Part shown: piece after piece, positions 44,222 through 53,197 of the stretch
How positions within the stretch are numbered: the first letter of the stretch is position 1
Layout: every line of letters begins with the position of its first letter
Origin: Arthrobacter sp. ov118
GTDB lineage: Bacteria > Actinomycetota > Actinomycetes > Actinomycetales > Micrococcaceae
DNA length: 64,000 nucleotides
Reading direction: 5' to 3'
Assembly (NCBI RefSeq): GCF_900116495.1
Contig: NZ_FPAY01000010.1
Coordinates: 143,235 to 207,234, forward strand
Translations under genes and position numbers: made by a program
Notes under the pieces: model-generated
Seen by the model: only the letters and a program-made list of their open reading frames with translations
Database searches by the model: none
Told to the model about the DNA's origin: nothing

Positions 44222-44863
44222 ATGCGCGCCAGCGACAAGGCCTATGCGGCGCTGCGCGACGACATCATCGAATGGCGGCTCCTGCCCGGAACGGTGCTCG
44301 CGGAGGTGGAACAGTCGGAGCGTCTTGGCATCTCGCGCACCCCGCTGCGGGAGGCCCTGAGCCGGCTCACGGCCGAAGGGCTGACGACGGCGGCCGGCGG
44401 GCGCGGCGTCGTCGTGACCGACATTTCCCTGGAGGACATCGACGAATTGTTCGAACTGCGCGAGACCCTCGAAGGGAGGGCCGCCGCCCTGGCCGCGGAG
44501 CGCGGCGACCCGGCGACCTTCGATGCGTTGCGGCGCGAGCTGCTCGAGGCCCCGGAACTGATCGGCGGCCAGGATCCGGCCCTGCACGACTACTACTGCC
44601 TGGTGGGCCGGCTGGACGCGGCCATCGACGCCGCCATCTCCAACGCGTACCTCGTCCAGGCCATGCGCAGCCTCCGCGTCCATCTGGTGCGCGTCCGGCG
44701 CTTGGCCGCCGACGACGCCGCCCGGCTCACCGCCGCCGCCGCCGAGCACGCCGCCATTGCCGAGGCGATCGCCGCCGGCAACCCGCGGCTGGCTGAGGCC
44801 GCCACCACCCTGCACCTGCACCGCAGCCTTTCCCACGTCAAAGCCACGCACATACCTCACTAG
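44222..44863 (+). CDS. GntR-family regulator (FCD type) of the methylcitrate genes
   Basis: A 213-aa regulator, first gene of the prpD-prpB-prpC group. Winged helix at about 10-70 with LGISRTPLREALSRLTAEG and GRGVVVT; the C-terminal FCD ligand domain (about 75-200) has the metal/ligand His residues in HDYYCLVGRLD and HAAIAEAI. It is likely an autorepressor that senses a methylcitrate-cycle intermediate and controls both this operon and divergent prpE. Mycobacteria use an unrelated regulator (PrpR) for the equivalent genes. Confidence 0.9.
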   Translation: MRASDKAYAALRDDIIEWRLLPGTVLAEVEQSERLGISRTPLREALSRLTAEGLTTAAGGRGVVVTDISLEDIDELFELRETLEGRAAALAAERGDPATFDALRRELLEAPELIGGQDPALHDYYCLVGRLDAAIDAAISNAYLVQAMRSLRVHLVRVRRLAADDAARLTAAAAEHAAIAEAIAAGNPRLAEAATTLHLHRSLSHVKATHIPH

Positions 44864-44873
44864 AAGGAGCACC

Positions 44874-46394
44874 ATGGTCAAGGAACACCACGTCCGCGTT
44901 TACAAGAGCGAGGAAAACCTGCCCCGCGAGGACCAGCTTGCGTACAAGATCGCCAGGGTCGCCGCGGATCCTGTGGCGGTCACCGACGAGGTCACCGACA
45001 TGGTGATTAACCGGATCATCGACAACGCGTCGGTGGCGGTCGCCTCGCTGAACCGCGCCCCGATCGTCGCGGCCCGGGCCCAGGCCCTCACCCACGGCCC
45101 CACCACCGGCGGCAAGGGCTCCAAGGTCTTCGGCATCGAGGAACGCGTGGCTCCTGAGTGGGCCGCCTGGGCCAACGGCGTCGCAGTCCGCGAGCTCGAC
45201 TATCACGACACCTTCCTGGCCGCTGATTATTCCCACCCGGGCGACAACATCCCGCCGATCCTGGCCGTGGCCCAGCACGTCGGTTCCAGCGGACAGGACC
45301 TGATCCGCGGGATCGCCACCGGCTACGAGATCCAGGTCAACCTGGTCAAGGCCATCTGCCTCCATGAGCACAAGATCGACCACGTGGCGCACCTCGGCCC
45401 CTCCGCGGCGGCCGGCATCGGCACCCTCCTGGGCCTTGACGTCGAGACGATCTTCCAGTCCGTCGGCCAGGCGCTGCACACCACCACCGCCACCCGGCAG
45501 TCCCGCAAGGGAGAAATCTCCACCTGGAAGGCGCACGCCCCGGCGTTCGCGGGCAAGATGGCGATCGAATCCGCAGACCGTGCCATGCGCGGGCAGACCT
45601 CCCCCGTGCCAATCTACGAGGGCGAAGACGGCGTGATCGCCTGGATGCTCGACGGTCCGGACGCCTCCTACGAGGTTCCGCTGCCCGAGGCGGGCGAGGC
45701 CAAGCGCGCCATCCTGGACACGTACACCAAGGAGCACTCGGCCGAGTACCAGGCGCAGGCGTGGATCGACCTCGCCCGCAAGCTGCACAGCGAACACCCC
45801 GAGGTCAAGGACCCGGCCCTCGTGGACTCCGTGCTGATCAAGACGAGCCACCACACCCACTACGTGATCGGCTCCGGCGCCAACGACCCGCAGAAGTACA
45901 GCCCCACGGCAAGCCGCGAAACACTGGACCACTCCATCCCGTACATCTTCACCGTGGCACTGCAGGACGGCGCCTGGCACCACGTCGACTCCTACGCCCC
46001 GGAACGCGCAGCCCGCCCGGACACCGTGGAACTGTGGCACAAGGTCACCACGGTGGAGGATCCGGAGTGGACCCGGCGCTACCACTCCCTGGACATCGCC
46101 GAGAAGGCCTTCGGCGGTTCCGTGGTCATCACACTGGCGGACGGCACCGTCATCACCGATGAAATCGCGGTCGCTGACGCCCACCCGCTGGGGGCCCGGC
46201 CGTTCGCACGGGAGCAGTACGTCAATAAGTTCCGCACCCTCGCCGCGGGCCTCGTTGCCGACGAGGAGATCGAACGTTTCCTCGCGGCGGCTGCGCGGCT
46301 TCCCGAACTCGCCGCGGGCGAGCTTGACCAGCTGAACATCCAGGCGGCCGACGGCGTGATCGACCCCGCCGCCGCGCCGAAGGGACTCTTCTAA
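44874..46394 (+). CDS. prpD: 2-methylcitrate dehydratase
   Basis: Removes water from 2-methylcitrate in propionate breakdown. ATG 44874 with AGAAGGAG gives 506 aa, typical of MmgE/PrpD proteins. Conserved blocks: ELDYHDTFLAADYSHPGDNI, YEIQVNLVKAICLHEHKID, LGPSAAAGIG, STWKAHAPAFAGKMAI and PFEG-type PIYEGEDGV. It is iron-sulphur independent. It starts 10 bases after the GntR gene and shares one base with prpB (TAATG). Confidence 0.95.
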   Translation: MVKEHHVRVYKSEENLPREDQLAYKIARVAADPVAVTDEVTDMVINRIIDNASVAVASLNRAPIVAARAQALTHGPTTGGKGSKVFGIEERVAPEWAAWANGVAVRELDYHDTFLAADYSHPGDNIPPILAVAQHVGSSGQDLIRGIATGYEIQVNLVKAICLHEHKIDHVAHLGPSAAAGIGTLLGLDVETIFQSVGQALHTTTATRQSRKGEISTWKAHAPAFAGKMAIESADRAMRGQTSPVPIYEGEDGVIAWMLDGPDASYEVPLPEAGEAKRAILDTYTKEHSAEYQAQAWIDLARKLHSEHPEVKDPALVDSVLIKTSHHTHYVIGSGANDPQKYSPTASRETLDHSIPYIFTVALQDGAWHHVDSYAPERAARPDTVELWHKVTTVEDPEWTRRYHSLDIAEKAFGGSVVITLADGTVITDEIAVADAHPLGARPFAREQYVNKFRTLAAGLVADEEIERFLAAAARLPELAAGELDQLNIQAADGVIDPAAAPKGLF

Positions 46395-47296
46395 TGCTGT
46401 ACTCGAAAGTCACCCCGGAGCAGAAGCGGATCCGGTTCCGCGAACTCCTGGCCTCCGGCACCATCGCGCAGTTCCCGGGAGCGTTCAACCCGCTCTCGGC
46501 CCGGCTGATCGAGGAAAAGGGGTTCGCGGGCGTCTACATTTCCGGCGCCGTCCTGGCCAATGACCTCGGCCTGCCGGACATCGGGCTGACCACCCTCACC
46601 GAGGTGGCCACCCGGGCTGGGCAGATCGCCCGGATGACCGACCTGCCGGCGATCGTCGACGCCGACACCGGGTTCGGCGAGCCGATGAACGTGGCCCGCA
46701 GTGTGCAGGAACTCGAGAACGCCGGCCTGGCCGGCTGCCATATCGAGGACCAGTTCAACCCGAAACGCTGCGGGCACCTCGACGGCAAGAACGTGGTGGA
46801 CCTGGAGACCGCCACCAAACGCATCCGCGCAGCGGCCGACGCCCGGCGTGACCCGAACTTCCTGATCATGGCCCGGACCGACATCCGCGCCACCGACGGG
46901 CTTCAGGCCGCCCAGGACCGCGCCCGCGCGCTCGTGGAGGCCGGGGCGGACGCGATCTTCCCCGAGGCGATGAAGGACCTGGGCGAGTTCCAGGCCATCC
47001 GCGACGCCGTCGACGTCCCGATCCTGGCCAACATGACCGAATTCGGCCAGAGCGCACTGTTCACCGTGGATGAGCTGGCCGGCGTCGGCGTGAACATGGT
47101 CATTTATCCGGTGACGCTGCTCCGTAGTGCCATGGGCGCTGCGGAGCGTACTCTGGAATCGATTAAGGCCGACGGAACCCAAGAGGCACAGGTTGGAAGC
47201 ATGCTGACCCGTGCGCGTTTGTATGACCTCGTGGATTATGAGGCTTACAACCGTTTTGACACCGGGGTCTTTAATTTCCAGATTCCCGGACAGTAA
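46394..47296 (+). CDS. prpB: 2-methylisocitrate lyase
   Basis: Splits 2-methylisocitrate into succinate and pyruvate, the last step of the cycle. It is 300 aa in the isocitrate-lyase/PEP-mutase family. The catalytic loop is KRCGHLDGK, where most PrpB have KKCGH; the active-site Cys is kept. Metal and substrate sites: VDADTGFGEP, CHIEDQFNPKRCG, ARTDIRA. The presence of PrpB means the cycle need not borrow isocitrate lyase, as it does in M. tuberculosis. Confidence 0.95.
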   Translation: MLYSKVTPEQKRIRFRELLASGTIAQFPGAFNPLSARLIEEKGFAGVYISGAVLANDLGLPDIGLTTLTEVATRAGQIARMTDLPAIVDADTGFGEPMNVARSVQELENAGLAGCHIEDQFNPKRCGHLDGKNVVDLETATKRIRAAADARRDPNFLIMARTDIRATDGLQAAQDRARALVEAGADAIFPEAMKDLGEFQAIRDAVDVPILANMTEFGQSALFTVDELAGVGVNMVIYPVTLLRSAMGAAERTLESIKADGTQEAQVGSMLTRARLYDLVDYEAYNRFDTGVFNFQIPGQ

Positions 47297-47359
47297 GCCC
47301 AGCACGGAACCTCCGGCTCGTGCCGGTATCCAGGCATTTAGGAACGAAGGAGTTTCAGC

Positions 47360-48499
47360 ATGGCTGAACAGGACATCAAAAAGGGCCTCGCCGGCGTCGT
47401 GGTGGACTACACCGCGGTCTCGAAGGTCAACCCGGACACCAACTCCCTGCTGTACCGCGGCTACCCCGTCCAGGAGCTGGCCGCCCGATGCAGCTTTGAG
47501 GAAGTCGCCTACCTGTTGTGGAACGGCGAACTGCCCACCGCGGAGCAACTGGCCGAGTTCACCGCGAGGGAACGTGCCGGCCGAGCCTTGGACCCGGTGG
47601 TCAAACAGGTGATCGACGCGCTGCCCACCACCTCCCACCCCATGGACGTCTGCCGGACGGCGACCTCCGTCATGGGCGCACGGCACCCGCTCGCGGAGGA
47701 TTCCTCGCGTGAAGCCAACCTCGCCAAGGCCATCGATCTGTTCGCCGCGATGCCGGCCGTCGTGGCCTACGACCAGCGGCGCCGCCACGGCAAGGACCTC
47801 GTGGAGCCGCGCGAGGACCTGGGCTACGACGCCAACTTCCTCTGGATGACGTTCGGCGAGGAGGCCGTCCCCGAGGTGGTCGACGCGTTCAACGTCTCCA
47901 TGATTCTGTACGCCGAGCACTCCTTCAACGCCTCCACATTCACGGCCAGGGTGATCACCTCCACCCTCTCGGACCTGCACTCGGCCGTGACCGGTGCAAT
48001 CGGCGCCCTGAAAGGGGCCCTGCACGGCGGTGCCAACGAGGCCGTCATGCACACGTTCGACGAGATCGGCATCCGGCCCGAGGAATCCCTGGAGGACGCG
48101 CACGCCCGGGCCAAGGAATGGATGGAAAACGCCCTGGCCCAGAAGAAGAAGGTCATGGGCTTCGGCCACCGGGTCTACAAGCACGGCGACTCCCGGGTGC
48201 CCACTATGAAGTCCGCCCTGGACAAGATGATCGCGCACTACGGCCGGCCCGAGTTGCTGGGCCTGTACAACGGCCTCGAAACGGCCATGGATGAGGCCAA
48301 GGGCATCAAGCCAAACCTCGATTATCCGACCGGCCCCACGTACCACCTCATGGGCTTCGACACCCAGACCTTCACTCCCCTGTTCGTTGCCAGCCGCATC
48401 ACCGGCTGGACGGCGCACATCATGGAGCAGCTGGATGCGAACTCCCTGATCCGCCCGCTCAGCGAATACAACGGCGAAGAAGAACGGCACCTGCCGTAA
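47360..48499 (+). CDS. prpC: 2-methylcitrate synthase
   Basis: Condenses propionyl-CoA with oxaloacetate; citrate-synthase family, 379 aa. Catalytic residues are visible in GALHGGANEAVM (His), MGFGHRVYK (His) and PNLDYPTG (Asp). Short length and NSLLYRGYPVQELA at the start fit the PrpC/type II-like short citrate synthases. It may also make citrate. It is 63 bases after prpB, followed by a strong terminator. Confidence 0.95.
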   Translation: MAEQDIKKGLAGVVVDYTAVSKVNPDTNSLLYRGYPVQELAARCSFEEVAYLLWNGELPTAEQLAEFTARERAGRALDPVVKQVIDALPTTSHPMDVCRTATSVMGARHPLAEDSSREANLAKAIDLFAAMPAVVAYDQRRRHGKDLVEPREDLGYDANFLWMTFGEEAVPEVVDAFNVSMILYAEHSFNASTFTARVITSTLSDLHSAVTGAIGALKGALHGGANEAVMHTFDEIGIRPEESLEDAHARAKEWMENALAQKKKVMGFGHRVYKHGDSRVPTMKSALDKMIAHYGRPELLGLYNGLETAMDEAKGIKPNLDYPTGPTYHLMGFDTQTFTPLFVASRITGWTAHIMEQLDANSLIRPLSEYNGEEERHLP

Positions 48500-48526
48500 C
48501 GGTTTCTTCCGCGTTCTCCCGCACTC

Positions 48527-48573
48527 ACGACGGCGGGCCGGTCACCTGGACAAGGTGGCCGGCCCGCCGTCGT
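48527..48573 (+). terminator. Terminator of the prp operon
   Basis: A 21-bp stem (48527-48547 with 48553-48573) with one G-U position and a 5-base loop, followed by TCTTCC; 28 bases after prpC and 45 before the convergent lipoprotein gene. Confidence 0.9.
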
Positions 48574-48618
48574 TCTTCCTGAGCCGGTTCTGCCTGAGGT
48601 CGCGGGAGGGGGTTGCTG

Positions 48619-49512
48619 CTAGCTCTCGTGGATCTTCAGCGAGGTAATCATGCGCTTCGCGTTCAGGTAGTCCGGTGTCTTCATGTAGGCCCGGGCTGCG
48701 TCCAACGAGGGGAACGTCTTTGCCCCCTTGTGCATCGGATCGTCCTCCGAGCCCCCCGCCCGGACTTGGAAAGCGTCGGCGAAGGAGAACAGCGGCCACT
48801 CGGACGGGCCCGTGACTACGTTGTAGAACATGCAGGTGGTGCCGTTATGCCCGGCCGGAGTATCGGTCAGTCCGAAGGACGCCGTAACCCGGTTCGGTTC
48901 CTGCAGTGCCCGGAAGGCAAACCTCGGGGTGACAGTGCCCTTCGCGGGCTGGTGCGGCAGATCCACTTCGACCGAATCCAGCACCGTGTAGGGAACATCG
49001 CCCTGGCACGCGCCGCCGAGTCCACCGGACGGGCCGACGTGCAGGGACGCCACCACCACGTCGGCCTCGTTCGCAACGTCAACATCAATCCCACCGGAGC
49101 CGCCGGCGGCATCGGACACCCGCCAGGAGGCCGGGTAGTCGAAACTGACCTTCGAATCGGCGCTGGTGAAGGTGCGCCAGGCCCCGGCAGAAGGTGCCGG
49201 GGTGGCCGGAGCGGACGTTGCGGACGACGACGGCGACACGGAAGCCGACGTCGCAACGATCGGCGACGGCGTCACCGCTGACGAAGCGGACGTCGACGTC
49301 GGCGTCGGCGAGGAGGACCCCAAGGTGCCAGCGGAAGAACTTCCACCCGACGTGCCCGCTAGGGGCGCCGGCACCGCTGGCGCGCAGGCCGTGGTGGCGA
49401 GCAAAAGCGCCACCGCCACGGCCGCAAGGGCGGGGACTACTGGCCTGCCGGACAGGCCGCTGCTGGCCAGCGGACTCTCGTTGGCCGTGGCCGTGTTCGT
49501 ACCTGAATTCAT
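48619..49512 (-). CDS. Secreted or lipid-anchored protein of unknown function
   Basis: A 297-aa exported protein from ATG 49512 (an ATG four codons earlier is possible). The N-terminus has a hydrophobic segment VVPALAAVAVALLLATTACA; the Cys could be lipidated, though TTAC is a weak lipobox. A Ser/Thr/Ala/Pro linker of about 75 residues follows, then a domain of about 185 residues beginning WRTFTSADSKVSFDYPASW, a pattern found in many actinobacterial secreted proteins of unknown role. It is convergent with the prp operon and separated from it by a strong terminator. Confidence 0.82.
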   Translation of the reverse strand: MNSGTNTATANESPLASSGLSGRPVVPALAAVAVALLLATTACAPAVPAPLAGTSGGSSSAGTLGSSSPTPTSTSASSAVTPSPIVATSASVSPSSSATSAPATPAPSAGAWRTFTSADSKVSFDYPASWRVSDAAGGSGGIDVDVANEADVVVASLHVGPSGGLGGACQGDVPYTVLDSVEVDLPHQPAKGTVTPRFAFRALQEPNRVTASFGLTDTPAGHNGTTCMFYNVVTGPSEWPLFSFADAFQVRAGGSEDDPMHKGAKTFPSLDAARAYMKTPDYLNAKRMITSLKIHES

Positions 49513-49586
49513 GCTGCACTCCATGCCTGTCCCCCTGTTTGTTGTTTTGTCCCGCCTCGCTGACTGCGGCTTGCCGCGGCCCTGGG

Positions 49587-50075
49587 CTATACGCCCCGCA
49601 AAGAATACTCCGCTGAGGCCACGGTCTCGTTATCCGCATTAAGGGTGATAACGGCCTCTACGGCGCCCTCCCCCAAAGCCAGCGGCAGCCAGTGTTCGGC
49701 ATCCTGCCACATGCGCTCCAACGGCAGGCAAGTGACCTGGAACCATTCCGGAATGATCTCTTGGCTTTCGACCGGGTCGCCGGTCCAGTGCCGCGTGGTG
49801 AACAGTCGCGTTGACATATTCCATTCGGGCCGGGCGGGAAACACGAATTCGATCAGTCCGACGGCCCGGAGGTCTTCCTCCCGGACCACCACACCGGCTT
49901 CCTCGAAGACTTCCCGGCATGCCGCCTCGGCGTAGGTCTCTCCCGGTTCCACGTGGCCGCCGAGTCCAACGATTTTGCCGAGTCCGAGGCCCGTTTTCTT
50001 CATGCCCAGGAGGACCTGCTGTCCGGTGGCGTCGTCACGGAGCAGGAAGCAGAGAGTGACTGGCGTGGCCTTCAT
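49587..50075 (-). CDS. NUDIX hydrolase (8-oxo-dGTPase/MutT-like)
   Basis: A 162-aa NUDIX protein; ATG 50075 follows GGTGGAG. The Nudix box is complete: GGHVEPGE, then seven residues, then REVFEEAGV. The N-terminal TLCFLLRDD and the loop GMKKTGLGLGKIVGLGG resemble the oxidised-purine diphosphatases (MTH1-like). The C-terminal WFQVTCLPLERMWQDAEHWLP also occurs in that group. It probably cleans oxidised nucleotides, but specificity is a guess. The 192-base upstream gap contains a repeated TTGCAACGGAT-type stretch and no gene. Confidence 0.9.
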   Translation of the reverse strand: MKATPVTLCFLLRDDATGQQVLLGMKKTGLGLGKIVGLGGHVEPGETYAEAACREVFEEAGVVVREEDLRAVGLIEFVFPARPEWNMSTRLFTTRHWTGDPVESQEIIPEWFQVTCLPLERMWQDAEHWLPLALGEGAVEAVITLNADNETVASAEYSLRGV

Positions 50076-50267
50076 GTGCTCCACCCTATAGCTGCCGAAG
50101 AATCCCGACGTTATTCGGCGGGCGGACCATTGCCTACGGGCTTGGCGTCCTATGTTTGCAACGAATCTTTGCAACGGATCTTGCAACGGATTTGAGTGCG
50201 ATAGTGCGGAGCAGACGGGTCCCCTGTTTTGAGGCGCGAACGCCGGCATCAAGAAGGGAAGCCTTGG

Positions 50268-52013
50268 TTACTCCGGCCTCCTCGTCCCTGAACTTTCGAG
50301 CCAGTCTGTGAAGTGGTACCAGTCGTGGAACGGGTCCGGTGGCAGTTCCGGGTCCGGACCGGGATCGTCGCCGGGATCATCGCCGGGATCCTGGCCGGGA
50401 TCCGGGGCGCGCAGGGACTGGTGTGGCCAGTGGGGTGGTTCCCAGTCCTGGTGTTCACTGGGGTAATGCCGTCCCGACGGTGAGGTCCATCCGGGCGGGT
50501 GGTCCTTGCTGGCGCCGGTGGGTGTCCAGGCGGAGCGGTGTTTGAGGCGGTGGTGTTTCGGGCAGGGCTGGGCCAGGTTGGAGATGCCGGTGCTGCCGCC
50601 GTCGGCCCAGGCGAGCAGGTGGTCCGCTTCGTTGTCCAGGGAGTGGTTGCTGCAGCCGGGGAACGGGCACTTGCCGTCACGGAGCCGGAGCCACCGGCGC
50701 TGGGCTGTGGTGAGACGGTAGCTGGTCCGGCCGATCTCCAGCGGTGCGCCGTCGCGGGGGTCGGTCAGGACGCGATAGAAGGAGACGGCGCCGTCGCCGA
50801 CCAGGCGGCGGGCCATCGACGGCGGGATCGGCCCGTACCCGTCCAGGACGGCGGGTTCGTCGGTGGCGCCCAGCAGGGACAGGACCGGGACGGTGACCAG
50901 GACCTGCGCCCGCGGGGACGGCACCTCCCCGGCCCAACCCGCACCCCCACCAGCTGTGCCGGTGCCGGGCGTGCGACCCTGGAGCCTTCCGGCGGCGGTG
51001 CCGGTGTTGTGGGTGCCGCTGGTCAGGAGCCAGGTGGCGGTGGTGTCGGCGCGGAGCTGGGCGAGGGTCCGGGCCTCGTCCGGGCCTTGGAGGGCGCGGG
51101 CCGCGGCGGTGCACCGGTCCCGGATCCCCGCGGCGGTCTCGGCGCTCAGGTATGCGGAGAGCCAGGCCATGCCGTCCCGGTCCGGGACGTACTCGACCCG
51201 CCGGTCCGCGGCGCTGGTGGCGTGGCGGGTTTCGATGCTGACCGGGTGGTGGCGTTCGCGCCACGCCCGGGCCTTGGCGCGGAACCGGGACGCCACGAGG
51301 TCCCCGGCCCGGCATCCGCGGGCCGGGTCCGGCGCGTCGGGGTCCAGGAAGTGGGCCTCCAGTCCGGCCGCTCCGGCCCGGTCCAGGCCGGTGGTTTCAT
51401 CGACGATGATCCGGGCGTGCTGCCATGAGATCTCCCCGGCCTGCAGGGCCGGCAGGGTCAGCGGCAGCGCCGCCGTCAATGCCTGTCCGTCTGACAGGAG
51501 CGCCCCGGCGGTGCGTTCGCTCACGGTCAGGACACACGCGACCTCGGCGACCGCGGCCATCTGCTGCGCGGCGCGGTCCTGCGGGGACGCCGCGCAGGGC
51601 ACCAGCGCCCCGGCCGCGTGCACGTAGTCGGTGGACAGTCTCACCTTCAACGCGGCCAGCCCGGACTCCAACCGCGCCAACTCGGCCAGGCCGTCCAGGC
51701 AAGCATCCGCCTTGGCCCGAAGTGGATCAGTTTCCCGCAACGGATCAGCATCCCGCAGCGAATCGGTGCCGGGCTGACCAGTTTCGAACGCATCGGTGCC
51801 GGGCTGACCAGCGCCGGGCTGACCTGCGCCGGGCGGATCAGAGCGGTCCACCCCCGCGCCGGCGAGGGCAGCCAGCGCCGCAGCCGACGCGAAGACTGCC
51901 TCCAAGGCCGCCCTGCTCTCGGCGCCCCAGGTTCCCCCGCTCCAGGTTCCCCCGGTCCGAGTTTCCCCGGACCCAGTTCCCCCGGTTAAAGCCGCTCTGC
52001 TTTCCATGCCCAC
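50268..52013 (-). CDS. DUF222 / HNH endonuclease-domain protein (13E12 type)
   Basis: A 581-aa protein of the family that is multi-copy in actinobacterial genomes. The DUF222 region covers about 95-400. The HNH domain is near 448-490, with zinc ligands in CPFPGC and a C/H pair before HHRLKH, and the core acidic-His pair in EADHLLAWADGG. The N-terminus has Thr/Gly-rich repeats (GGTWSGGTW type) and a GQPGTD-type repeat; the C-terminus a DPGDDPG repeat. Function is unproven; homing or selfish behaviour is suspected for relatives. The start is GTG 52013 or ATG 52007. It stands alone next to xerD. Confidence 0.9.
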   Translation of the reverse strand: MGMESRAALTGGTGSGETRTGGTWSGGTWGAESRAALEAVFASAAALAALAGAGVDRSDPPGAGQPGAGQPGTDAFETGQPGTDSLRDADPLRETDPLRAKADACLDGLAELARLESGLAALKVRLSTDYVHAAGALVPCAASPQDRAAQQMAAVAEVACVLTVSERTAGALLSDGQALTAALPLTLPALQAGEISWQHARIIVDETTGLDRAGAAGLEAHFLDPDAPDPARGCRAGDLVASRFRAKARAWRERHHPVSIETRHATSAADRRVEYVPDRDGMAWLSAYLSAETAAGIRDRCTAAARALQGPDEARTLAQLRADTTATWLLTSGTHNTGTAAGRLQGRTPGTGTAGGGAGWAGEVPSPRAQVLVTVPVLSLLGATDEPAVLDGYGPIPPSMARRLVGDGAVSFYRVLTDPRDGAPLEIGRTSYRLTTAQRRWLRLRDGKCPFPGCSNHSLDNEADHLLAWADGGSTGISNLAQPCPKHHRLKHRSAWTPTGASKDHPPGWTSPSGRHYPSEHQDWEPPHWPHQSLRAPDPGQDPGDDPGDDPGPDPELPPDPFHDWYHFTDWLESSGTRRPE

Positions 52014-52135
52014 AGCATCTCAGGAGGCACCGACACTTTTCGTCTTCTGAGTTGCGGCGGCGCTCAGACGGGACTAGACGCTCGGAGAACGCAAGGTCGA
52101 GAACCTATGGGCCGTGGGAACCGGCGGACTTTGTC

Positions 52136-53197
52136 TTAGCCCAGGGCGCGCGGGTGCGCGGCGGCGTAGATCTCCCGCAGCGTATCGGCAGTCACCTGGG
52201 TGTAGACCTGAGTGGTGGTCACGGAGGCGTGCCCCAGCAGTTCCTGGACTACCCGGACGTCGGCGCCGCCCTCCAGCAGGTGCGTGGCGAAGGAGTGGCG
52301 CAGGGTGTGCGGCGAAACGTCCTTGGTGATGTTGGCTTTCTCGGCCGCGGTCTTGAGGATGGTCCATGCGCTTTGCCGGCTGATCCTGCCGCCGCGGGCG
52401 TTCAGGAACAAGGCGGGGGTACCCTTGCCCTTGGCGGCCAGCAGGGGCCGGCCGCGGACGAGGTAGGCCTCAAGGGCGCGTGCCCCATAAGATCCGAGCG
52501 GGACGAGTCGTTCTTTGGAACCCTTGCCGAAGAGCCTGACGATCGCGGGGCCGTCACTAACTCCGGCCCCCGTATCCCCTTGGCCCGCGGCCTGCAGCGA
52601 GATGTCGTCCACGTCGAGGCCCACGGCCTCGCTGATGCGGGCGCCCGTGGAGTACAGGAACTCGAGCAGCGCCCGGTCGCGGAGGCCGGCCGCGGTGTCG
52701 GTGCCGGCCGCCTCAAGAATCCTCGTCACCTCATCGACACTGATGGCCTTCGGCAGGCGTTTACCGGGCATCGGCGGGTGGACGTCGCTGGCCGGATCGG
52801 TCGGGGTGACCCCTTCCAGCGCCCAGAATTTGTGGAGTCCGCGCACGGCCACCACCGTACGGGCCGCCGAGCGGATGCCCAGGGCGGAGCCGCCGTCGGA
52901 CCCGTCGGAGAGCGCCTGGACGAAGCCGGTGACGTCGTGCCGGGTGATCTCCGCGGGGCGTTCCCGGCCTGTGTGCGCGAGGTGCCTGGCGTAGCGGGCC
53001 AGGTCCCGGCGGTAGGCGGAGAGAGTGTTGGCCGCGAGCCCCCGTTCCACACCCATGTGCTGCAAGTAGTCAGTTATTGCGCGGTCTATCGCTGTGAGCG
53101 GCCGGGTGGGCGGGCTGGCGGGAGCGGCTGCCTCCGCCGGCGCAGGGGCTGGAAGCTGCGCGGGGGCCGGAGGCTCGGCAATCAGCGCATCGGTCAT
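52136..53197 (-). CDS. xerD: Tyrosine recombinase XerD
   Basis: Resolves chromosome dimers with XerC at dif. With ATG 53197 it is 353 aa. SAM-like core-binding domain about 45-140; catalytic domain with the Arg in STGARISEA, the Lys in GKGSKERLVP, HTLRHSFATH, GHASVTTTQ and the nucleophile Tyr at about 332. An Ala/Pro-rich leader of about 37 residues precedes it, and an insert QAAGQGDTGAGVSDG sits in the catalytic domain. Its ATG overlaps the NUDIX stop by four bases. Synteny with Rv1701 supports chromosomal XerD rather than a phage integrase. Confidence 0.95.
   Translation of the reverse strand: MTDALIAEPPAPAQLPAPAPAEAAAPASPPTRPLTAIDRAITDYLQHMGVERGLAANTLSAYRRDLARYARHLAHTGRERPAEITRHDVTGFVQALSDGSDGGSALGIRSAARTVVAVRGLHKFWALEGVTPTDPASDVHPPMPGKRLPKAISVDEVTRILEAAGTDTAAGLRDRALLEFLYSTGARISEAVGLDVDDISLQAAGQGDTGAGVSDGPAIVRLFGKGSKERLVPLGSYGARALEAYLVRGRPLLAAKGKGTPALFLNARGGRISRQSAWTILKTAAEKANITKDVSPHTLRHSFATHLLEGGADVRVVQELLGHASVTTTQVYTQVTADTLREIYAAAHPRALG

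Noticed and set aside
52136..53197. Phage or island integrase
   Set aside because: Size, operon with a NUDIX gene and pyrG, and conserved position show it is chromosomal XerD; no att repeats were found.
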